Shown: positions 35,071-42,800 of the stretch, in pieces
Layout: the number at the start of each line of letters is the position of its first letter
Position numbering within the stretch: the stretch's first letter is position 1
Source of the DNA: Bacteroidota bacterium
GTDB taxonomy: Bacteria; Bacteroidota; Bacteroidia; Chitinophagales; Saprospiraceae
Assembly: GCA_020160935.1 (NCBI GenBank)
Contig: JAIUPL010000003.1
Coordinates: forward strand, 186,001-250,000
Reading direction: 5' to 3'
Length of the DNA stretch: 64,000 nt
Notes under the pieces: generated by a model
Databases searched by the model: none
Told to the model about the DNA's origin: nothing
Seen by the model: the letters and a program-made list of their open reading frames with translations, nothing else
Position numbers and translations under genes: made by a program

Positions 35071-36474
35071 CTATTGATACCCGAGTATTTTCAGCATGGA
35101 ATCTGCTTCCTGTTCCTGAAAAATTTGCCAGTCAACAAATTCACCGTAATAGTTCCGATCGATCAGAATGTGCTTGGGAGCAGGCAACATACAGTGTTTC
35201 AAGCCTCCATATCCACTTAGAGCCTCCTGGTAAGCGCCGGTGTGGAAGAATCCGATGTACAAAGGCTCTTCCTTTTTAATATCAAAAGCGGGCAGGTACA
35301 CCTGGTTGATATGCGCTTCGGAATTGTAATAATCCGCATTGTCGCAACTGATGCCACCAATATTCACACGCTGGTATTCTTTTGACCAGTGATTGATAGG
35401 AAGCAGAATAAAACGCTCCTTGATACCCCAACTGTCTGGCAGGGTATTGATCAGAGAGTTATCGAGCATGTACCATTCTTCCGAGTCGTTTTGCTGCTTT
35501 TTCCCGATGACCGAGAAGATCGTGGCGCCGCTTTCGCCGACCGTAAATTTTCCAAACTCCGAGTAAATATCGGGTTCTGGTACTCCTTCGCTGTCGCAGG
35601 CTTCCTTGATCATGCGTACAATCTCATTGATCATGTACGGATAGTCGTATTCAAAACTCAGCGAGTTTCGAATGGGCATTCCGCCGCCAATATTCAAGGC
35701 GGTTAGGGTAGGGCAGACCTTCCGCAATTGGCAGTAGGTTTTGATGCCTTTTTTGAGTTCGCTCCAATAGTATATCGTGTCTTTTATGCCGATATCTACG
35801 AAAAAATGGAGCATTTTCAACTCAAATTTTGGGTTATTGGCCAGCAATTGCTCATAAAACGGCATTACTTCGCTCTGGCGGATACCCAGTCGGGAGGTGT
35901 AAAACTCAAAATTCGGCTCTTCTTCAGTTGCCATTCGAATACCGATACCACAATTATCTTTTTTGATCAGTTGCTCGTACTGTTTCAGTTCTTCTGCATT
36001 GTCGCACACGGGCACTACATTGTAGAAGCCTTCATTGATCAATCCGGCAATTTTTTCAATGTACTGGCGCGGTTTGAAGCCGTTGTTGATGATCGTGGTG
36101 CCCTTGTTTATTTTTCCCTGGTTGTACAGGCGCCATACCAGATCGATGTCAAACGAAGAGGACGTTTCCAGTTGGGTGCCGTTTTCCAGTACCTCGTTCA
36201 GAATGAAAGCAAAGTGCGAACTTTTGGTACAGTAACAGTACACGTACTTGCCATTGTAATTGTACCGCTGAATAGCATCGCGGAACAGTTTTCGCGCCAT
36301 CTGGATTTTTTCACCGATCTTGGGCAGATAGGTCAATTTCAATGGCGTACCATACTTGCGAATCAATTCATGCAGGTCGATCTCGTTGAACAACAAACGG
36401 TTGTCTTTCAGGCTGAATCCGTCTTGCGGAAAATCAAATGTTTGCGCTACGAGATCGTAGTAAGTATTTTTCAT
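35071..36474 (-). CDS. speA: Arginine decarboxylase (PLP-dependent, fold III)
   Basis: This 467-residue protein fits the short arginine decarboxylases of Bacteroidota, which make agmatine for spermidine synthesis. The PLP lysine is in YVYCYCTKSSHF. NGTQLETSSSFDIDLVWRL, TALNIGGGMPIRNSLSFEYD (phosphate-binding GGG), EFGKFTVGESGATI and CDNADYYNSEAH plus YIGFFHTGAYQEALSGYGG complete the active site of fold III decarboxylases. It converges with the exonuclease gene, 5 bp apart. A TAAATTTG box (minus strand, 36512-36519) suits its promoter. Confidence 0.9.
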   Translation of the reverse strand: MKNTYYDLVAQTFDFPQDGFSLKDNRLLFNEIDLHELIRKYGTPLKLTYLPKIGEKIQMARKLFRDAIQRYNYNGKYVYCYCTKSSHFAFILNEVLENGTQLETSSSFDIDLVWRLYNQGKINKGTTIINNGFKPRQYIEKIAGLINEGFYNVVPVCDNAEELKQYEQLIKKDNCGIGIRMATEEEPNFEFYTSRLGIRQSEVMPFYEQLLANNPKFELKMLHFFVDIGIKDTIYYWSELKKGIKTYCQLRKVCPTLTALNIGGGMPIRNSLSFEYDYPYMINEIVRMIKEACDSEGVPEPDIYSEFGKFTVGESGATIFSVIGKKQQNDSEEWYMLDNSLINTLPDSWGIKERFILLPINHWSKEYQRVNIGGISCDNADYYNSEAHINQVYLPAFDIKKEEPLYIGFFHTGAYQEALSGYGGLKHCMLPAPKHILIDRNYYGEFVDWQIFQEQEADSMLKILGYQ

Positions 36475-36954
36475 TCTTACGGGAAAGGAGGTGATGAAAA
36501 TTCAGGGGCGGCAAATTTAGGGGGTTTCAGGGATTTACAGGTGAAGGGGTAAAAAATAACTCGTTATTTAACATAATATAAATTATAGAAAATATTTTAA
36601 GCGGAAATCGACCTGTTGAACATCTCTGTAGATCGTAAAATTTCAAAAACATTCAAATGATCGTAGAAACTCTTTACATCTCGTCAGGTCATCCTGTTGA
36701 CTTTGCGTGCAGGTTGGCTAACTATCACACTGGTTTTGAGAATTCCCCGGTCATTTATTCTCTGGCGGTTCACAGGGCCACCGCCATGCAAACATATACT
36801 ATCATTGGTTACAAGGGTATTTTTAACAAATTGCGGTTATCGGTGTTTAGCCACAGGTTTTTCGTTTCCTTGGCCTGTTAGGAGAAACCTGGCCTCCCCT
36901 ACTCTTGTCAGGAAAAAAAAATCAAAAATATAAAACATTTTGTTTTTGCTCCTT

Positions 36955-36968
36955 GTGACAAAAGTCAC
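36955..36968. promoter_or_regulatory. Crp/Fnr-type operator upstream of the regulator gene
   Basis: GTGA-CAAAAG-TCAC (36955-36968) is a dyad, symmetric as TGTGAC-aaaa-GTCACA, and is followed by ACAG. The same GTGA-N6-TCACACAG occurs at 37702-37719. It is centred about 62 bp before the predicted transcription start, the class I position of Crp/Fnr activators, which suggests autoregulation. Confidence 0.6.
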
Positions 36969-37011
36969 ACAGCATGTCAGCCGCATTCCTCAAATTTGCT
37001 CTGTTAAACTA

Positions 37012-37019
37012 TAATTTTG
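37012..37019 (+). promoter_or_regulatory. -7 promoter box of the Crp/Fnr gene
   Basis: TAATTTTG matches TAnnTTTG. No good -33 TTTG stands at the usual spacing, which is common for promoters that rely on an activator. Confidence 0.55.
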
Positions 37020-37051
37020 CACACTATTTAAGCACATTGAAACCTCATTGC

Positions 37052-37678
37052 ATGGATAAATACCGGTATATGTTTAAAGACTTTGAGGAGGGTTTGTTTG
37101 CCGAATTGAAGTCAAAAGGTCGCATTGTGGAAGCAAAAGCAGGCCAATCACTGCTGGAAAGTGGTCAGTACATCCGCAATACCATGATCGTACTGGAAGG
37201 CTTGGTCAAACTTTTTCGCGAAAGCGATGAAGGCAGCGAGTTTTTTATGTACCACCTTCACCCCGGCGAAAGTTGTGCGCTGTCGCTGATTTGTGACCGG
37301 AATGTTCGTGCCAGTTCGGTCACAGCCAAAGCCGTCACCGATGCCGTTTTGCTGGTAGTGCCCCTGGAACACACCGAGAACTGGATGCGCCAATACCGAA
37401 CCTGGTATCATTTTGTAGTGGGCACTTACAGGCGTCGCTACGAGGAATTGCTGGAAACCATCGATCATATCGCTTTCCAGAATATGGATGAACGCCTGGA
37501 ATTTTATTTGCGCCGACACCAGAAAGCACTTAACTCGAATGTTCTTGAAATAACCAATACCCAGATCGCACAGGAACTAAACTCCTCTCGGGAGGTAGTG
37601 TCTCGTTTGATGAAAAAATTGTCTGAAAACGGAAAAGTGCGCTTGCTCAAAAACGGTATAGAGATACTGAAACTGTAA
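37052..37678 (+). CDS. Crp/Fnr family transcriptional regulator
   Basis: The ATG at 37052 (MDKYRYMFKDFEEGLFAELK) gives 208 residues. The N-terminal half is a cNMP-binding-like beta barrel (SGQYIRNTMIVLEGLVKLFR, MYHLHPGESCALSLICD); the C-terminal half is a winged helix (NTQIAQELNSSREVVSRLMK). The protein has only two Cys, C75 and C81, close together in the barrel, and no Fe-S cluster motif like Fnr. The neighbours are sulfur enzymes, so a thiol switch responding to persulfide or redox state is plausible. The likely operators are at 36955 and 37702. Confidence 0.93.
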   Translation: MDKYRYMFKDFEEGLFAELKSKGRIVEAKAGQSLLESGQYIRNTMIVLEGLVKLFRESDEGSEFFMYHLHPGESCALSLICDRNVRASSVTAKAVTDAVLLVVPLEHTENWMRQYRTWYHFVVGTYRRRYEELLETIDHIAFQNMDERLEFYLRRHQKALNSNVLEITNTQIAQELNSSREVVSRLMKKLSENGKVRLLKNGIEILKL

Positions 37679-37701
37679 TTCCCTGCAATATTTTTGCGTA
37701 C

Positions 37702-37715
37702 GTGATTTTTATCAC
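37702..37715. promoter_or_regulatory. Crp/Fnr-type operator upstream of the persulfide dioxygenase gene
   Basis: GTGA-TTTTTA-TCAC followed by ACAG repeats the half-sites and spacing of the site at 36955. It is centred about 42 bp before the expected start of transcription (from the CATCTTTG box at 37739-37746), the class II activator position. Confidence 0.6.
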
Positions 37716-37738
37716 ACAGATCGCCCGAATGAGGCACA

Positions 37739-37746
37739 CATCTTTG
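37739..37746 (+). promoter_or_regulatory. -7 promoter box of the persulfide dioxygenase gene
   Basis: CATCTTTG resembles TAnnTTTG. With the following TGCTATCAAA it is identical over 18 bp to 8963-8980. Confidence 0.5.
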
Positions 37747-37815
37747 TGCTATCAAATTTCAACCACAACGTTGCAACTTTGCATTGCATAGAAAAAAACA
37801 AAACTTCTCTTCGAC

Positions 37816-39234
37816 ATGAAAATTGAACAAATTTATACCGGATGCCTGGCCCAGGGTGCATACTATATCGAGAGTAATGGCGAGGCCGTGGTGATAGACC
37901 CGCTGCGGGAGGTAGAGCCTTATTTGGAAAAAGCGAGAAAAGACAATGCTACTATTAAGTACGTATTTGAAACGCACTTCCATGCCGATTTTGTGAGCGG
38001 ACATATCGATCTATCAAAAAAATCGGGCGCGCCCATCGTTTACGGCCCTACTGCAAATCCTACTTTCGAGTCCTATATCGCCAAGGACGAGGAAGAATTC
38101 AAGGTGGGAAATATTACTTTTCGGGTATTGCACACCCCCGGGCACACTATGGAAAGCACTTGCTACTTGCTGATCGATGAAAATGGTGAAGAAAAGGCCT
38201 TGTTTTCCGGCGATACACTGTTTATCGGAGATGTAGGCCGTCCAGACCTCGCACAAAAAGCAGCCAGCATGACGCAGGAACAACTGGCCGCTACCCTGTT
38301 CGATTCTCTGCGAAACAAAATTATGACCTTACCCGACGATGTAGTGGTTTACCCTGCACACGGCGCCGGTTCTGCTTGCGGCAAGAACATGTCTAAAGAA
38401 ACATATGACTCACTTGGACATCAGAAAGCAACCAACTACGCCTTGCGCCCCAATATGACCAGGGACGAATTTGTCAAGGAGGTGACCACTGGCCTCATGC
38501 CTCCCCCAGCCTATTTCCCGCTGAATGTAGCCATGAACAAAAACGGCTACGACAGTATCGATGAGGTCATTAAAAGAGGTACGCATGCCCTTTCACCCCG
38601 AGCATTCGAAGTAGCCGCTAATGAAACGGGCGCTCTAATTCTGGATACCCGTAATGCGCAGGTTTTTTCAGAAGGCTTTGTACCCAACTCCATCAATATT
38701 GGTATCGATGGCAACTTCGCCCCTTGGGTGGGTGCTTTGATACCTGACCTGAAACAGCAAATTCTACTCGTTACTGACCCGGGCCGTGAGGAGGAAGTGG
38801 TTACGCGCCTGGCTCGTGTAGGTTATGATTATTGCATCGGTTACCTCGATGGCGGATTTGAAGCCTGGAAAATTGCAGGGATGGAAATCGATCGTATCGA
38901 ACGTGTAAATGCAGATCAACTGGCAGAAATCCTGGCAGCCAACCCCGATACGCCCGTTTTTGATGTGCGCAAACAAAGCGAATACCTCAGCGAAAGAATC
39001 GAGCATGCTGAAAATGCCCCGCTCGATTTTGTAAATGAATCCATGCTTGCCATTCCAAAGGACAAACCTGTCTATGTGCATTGCGCTGGTGGATACCGTT
39101 CCATGATTTTTGCGAGTATCCTGCGCGCCCGTGGCTACGACAACCTGATCGACGTGGCTGGAGGATTCAAAACCATCAAGGAGAGTGGAAAATTCCACTT
39201 AACTGATTACGTTTGCCCTACTACCCTACTCTAG
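37816..39234 (+). CDS. CstB-like persulfide dioxygenase-rhodanese fusion
   Basis: This 472-residue protein has three domains. Residues 1-245 are a metallo-beta-lactamase fold with ETHFHADFVSGH (H54, H56, D58), HTPGH (H110), FSGDTLF (D133) and YPAHG (H182), the iron site of ETHE1-type persulfide dioxygenases. Residues ~260-355 are a rhodanese fold without the Cys loop (VTDPGREEE instead). Residues ~365-465 are a rhodanese with an intact Cys at 423 (VHCAGGYRS). MBL-pseudorhodanese-rhodanese is the layout of staphylococcal CstB, which turns low-molecular-weight persulfides into thiosulfate. Cytoplasmic sulfide/persulfide detoxification is inferred from this and from the neighbours. Confidence 0.88.
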   Translation: MKIEQIYTGCLAQGAYYIESNGEAVVIDPLREVEPYLEKARKDNATIKYVFETHFHADFVSGHIDLSKKSGAPIVYGPTANPTFESYIAKDEEEFKVGNITFRVLHTPGHTMESTCYLLIDENGEEKALFSGDTLFIGDVGRPDLAQKAASMTQEQLAATLFDSLRNKIMTLPDDVVVYPAHGAGSACGKNMSKETYDSLGHQKATNYALRPNMTRDEFVKEVTTGLMPPPAYFPLNVAMNKNGYDSIDEVIKRGTHALSPRAFEVAANETGALILDTRNAQVFSEGFVPNSINIGIDGNFAPWVGALIPDLKQQILLVTDPGREEEVVTRLARVGYDYCIGYLDGGFEAWKIAGMEIDRIERVNADQLAEILAANPDTPVFDVRKQSEYLSERIEHAENAPLDFVNESMLAIPKDKPVYVHCAGGYRSMIFASILRARGYDNLIDVAGGFKTIKESGKFHLTDYVCPTTLL

Positions 39235-39270
39235 GATTTGAACAAATAATAGATGAGCAATTGAATATGG

Positions 39271-39308
39271 GAGGTTGTCGGCCGAAAGGTTGACGACCTC
39301 TTTTTTCT
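39271..39308 (+). terminator. Rho-independent terminator
   Basis: GAGGTTGTC (39271-39279) pairs with GACGACCTC (39292-39300) with one G-U, followed by a T-run. It separates the dioxygenase gene from the DsrE gene. Confidence 0.8.
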
Positions 39309-39329
39309 TCACTTTTTAAATTAAATTGC

Positions 39330-39785
39330 ATGAAAAACATCAATCAATACCTGCTGGGCGCTACTTTTCTTCTTGCGCTGATTGCCATGCGTCCACAATG
39401 GAATAGTTACTCCGGGCAAACAAGTCTGGATGAGAAAAAAACACACCGCATCGTTTTTCATGTAACCACACCGGATACGGCAGCCTATCGCGCGCTGTCG
39501 CGCCAAATTGTGCATGTGCTGGAACATTGGCCGTCGGCTCAGATAGAAGTAGTGGCACACAACAAGGGTATCGGCATGCTGGAGAAGAAAAAAAGCAATG
39601 TCGCCGACAGGATAACTGCTCTGACCGCACAAGGAGTGCGTTTTGTTGCTTGTGAGCAGACCATGAAAATTCAAAAATTGGAGAAATCAGACATTTTGCC
39701 CGACGCAGGCTTTGTTGAACGCGGCATCGTACATGTAGTGGAAAGACAGGAAGAAGGCTGGGCATACATCAAAGCCGGCTTCTAA
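39330..39785 (+). CDS. DsrE family protein
   Basis: This 151-residue protein has an N-terminal hydrophobic segment (about 7-22), probably a signal anchor. The rest fits the DsrE/DsrF-like fold: THRIVFHVTTPDTAAYRALS, QIEVVAHNKGIGML and GVRFVACEQTMKIQKL, where the single Cys sits at the place used for sulfur relay. AGFVERGIVHVVERQEEGWAYIK is the family end. It follows the persulfide dioxygenase gene after a terminator, so it belongs to the same sulfur context though possibly not to the same mRNA. Confidence 0.85.
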   Translation: MKNINQYLLGATFLLALIAMRPQWNSYSGQTSLDEKKTHRIVFHVTTPDTAAYRALSRQIVHVLEHWPSAQIEVVAHNKGIGMLEKKKSNVADRITALTAQGVRFVACEQTMKIQKLEKSDILPDAGFVERGIVHVVERQEEGWAYIKAGF

Positions 39786-39869
39786 GTGGCGCCTATTCCT
39801 TTAAAAATGGATGAAATATAGCCTTAAAAGACAAGTCTTTGCGGCCGGCGAGGGGTATTAAAACAGTTT

Positions 39870-42800
39870 CTAACTTTTTTTGCTGATCCAGTTGCGTATC
39901 CCGGCAACCATTTCATCAAAGGAGTCGTACTCCTTTCTGAAACTCAAACCGAATCCGTATCGGGCACGCCGTTGGCCGCCCGTAATATCGGGTTCGGTAC
40001 GCTGGTACACTTTCAGGCGCCACTGGCGATTTTGAGTCAGTTGAATTTCGACGGTGACGTCCTCACCGAGAAATCCGTTTTGTACGGCCGTGCTGGGTCT
40101 GCCCAATCCAAATTGGGACCCCACCTGTACTGTAACCCTGTCATTGGCAAAGCCACTGGTAAGCCTGATTTGCAACTCCCTGCCGGTGATGGGGTTTTCC
40201 GGTGTATTGCTCAATGAATTCTGATATTCATCATATGCAATATTGAAGTCGATACTGGATACCGAAGTACCAAACCACTCTGAAGCCAGCCCGGTTAGGT
40301 AATTGGAAAACTGATTGCTCAACACCTGGGTGAGCGTGTTAAATGCGGAAGTCACATAATCCGAACTCTGGATAAATCCTCCATTGCTCGGCAGGAATGA
40401 CCCCACTACTACAAGCCCAAAAACCTGTCTGTTTAATTCGCCGGGGTCCTGCCGAAGCAATCGCAACTTGTTCTCTGTCAGGCTTTTAATGTCATTGGAC
40501 AAATTGGGAAAATCCACACTGAAACTGATATTGGGCGACATCAAATCCCCCTTCAGGTGCATGGTCACGATCGTCTTGGTTGGGCGTTTGGCTGTTTTTG
40601 CAGCATCGCCATCATCGCCGCCTACGAGTTGTAGTTCATCGCGAATGAGGTTGTAAACAGGCGTGTTTTCCTCATATGTCGCATCGAGATTTATCTGTGC
40701 CCCATATGGATCGCCATACCATACGATCGTTCCTCCTTCCGTGACCGTAAACGGTTTGTTGACCCAGTTTAACAGCGTAAACATGTACTCACCGCGCCGG
40801 ATGGTATAGTTTCCGTACATTTTGAACTCACCTTCCCGGTTGATGGTCAGTTTAATATCGCCCACTCCCCTACCCCTGATGATATCGCCAGCCTGTTCAT
40901 CAAAAATCAATTGCACCTCTGCTGCATCTGTCAGGGTTACATCCATTTCAAAATTAAGGCCTTTTAGTTCGGTTGTAAACCGATTTTTGACTTTCTGCAA
41001 CAGCGTGTCTTTGACACCTTTTGTTTTAAATTTAATAAATTTTACTTCCTGCGCATCCGTTACGGAAGTGATTGGCAAATACAAACGTGTTGCCGGGCCG
41101 GCTACCGCGTCAACCTGAATATTTGTTTTGCTGAATGTACCTGAAAACTGTGCCTTGAAACTGCCGGCGCCCTTCCCGTAATACGTAGAGTTGTCTTTTG
41201 CCGTGGTGTTCATGATAACGAAGTTTTCACTTTGCGATGAGACTTCGCAGGTATCCATTCGCCATTCTCGGAAAAATTTGTGGTTTAACCCACCTTTTAC
41301 AATCGCCATATTTCGCGGCGTACTGTTGTCCCAGATGGTGTCTTTATCCGCCCATATTTTTGTACTTGTCAGCAGAATATCCTGGTTGCTGATGTTGTAT
41401 TTTGCTTTGAGGTAATCCAGTTGAAACTGACCGCTGACGATGCGCGCTTTGCCGTTCATACCAATTTTATTGAACGGGCCAAATAATTTTACATTGGCGT
41501 TCATGGCGCCGTTTGTGCCCGAAATACCCGGAACAAATGTTTCCAATACGGCCAGCGGAAAATTCCATGCATTCACATGCGCTCCAAACTCTCCCGGATG
41601 AATCGTCATATCAACCTCATCGATCAGTTCGGGGCTGCCTTTGGGAGGTATCCAGGCGCCTGCAACCCTCAACTGCCGGTTATCGGCATTCAGAAAAAAC
41701 TTGTACCACAGCGGAGCCGACAAATGAGCCATTTCAATATTGCCGGTGACGTCGCCATAAGGCACATTGTTGATGAAAAGCGTATCGGTTGAAATGTAGG
41801 TATTGATACCTTGTAATTTGAACAGGTCGTTGATCTTGACGTCGAAGTCGTAGATTTTACCTCGGTAATTTACCTTTTTGGTGTTTACGAATCGGTTCAG
41901 GAAATTCACATCGAAATTCGTCAGTGCTAGCGATAATCCTCTGCCCTGGTTAAAACTGTCGAGCAGGATGCGCTGATCTCCATTGAACAGTTCAAAATCG
42001 CGGGTAACGAAATAGTTTTTGGCGAAACGAATGTAGTTTTCCTCATTCATTGCCCAGTAATCATTGAAAAGAGCGATTTCAGAGGAATTGAATTTTATTT
42101 GCCAAAGGCTGTCGATGGTGGACAACACGCCGTCAAAATGAACACCCTTTACAATGCTGCTTGTATCGCGTGCGGTCAGGTTGAAGTGAAGAGCATTCCT
42201 GCTCAGAGCGCCATCAAATACAATCGGCGGCAAAATGGTTTTAGAAATCACCGAATTGGGAATGGAAAGATGGAGCGCTGCATTGGCCTGATTGCCTTCC
42301 CATAGCAACTCCGTGCCGCTCAGAGCCAAACCATTATACCCCACATATGGCGCAGTGATATGCAAAGAGGACGTTCCTTCTCTTGAATCGACTTCGCCAC
42401 GAATGATAATATTTCTGAGTGTGTCCAGCGATGTAGAAAGAAGCCTGGTAAGCCCCCTGGTGTCTCGAATATTGATTCTAAGGGTAAACTTATCCTTCAA
42501 CGTGGTTGAATCCGCTGCGGGCAGGTTCAAGCGGTTCGCAAATTCTGGTTGATATCGACTGAATACCTGAATCAAATTTTTGAAGACCGTTTGAAAATCG
42601 AAATATCCCTCTATTCGTCCTTCACCGATGTCTGAGTTTACTGACATGTAACGGGTTCCATCCGCTCGTAAAAATGACTCAAAACGCAGCGAATCGACCT
42701 TGTGCCGGTACGATTTATCCTGAATAATATTGAAGTTTCGGAAAATCGCCGTCCCATTGATATCCCGCCAGTTGCGGGCATTGATACGGATGCGATCCAC

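Larger units (their letters stand above)
36475..37051. other. Intergenic region between speA and the Crp/Fnr gene
   Basis: This 577-bp stretch holds the speA promoter side (TAAATTTG on the minus strand at 36512-36519) and the control region of the regulator (operator 36955-36968, -7 box 37012-37019). A short frame at 36657-36881 has no family features or plausible start context. I see no gene here. Confidence 0.6.

Noticed and set aside
36657-36881. A 74-codon open frame before the Crp/Fnr gene
   Set aside because: No family features, no plausible ribosome-binding context, and it lies just upstream of the regulator's operator.
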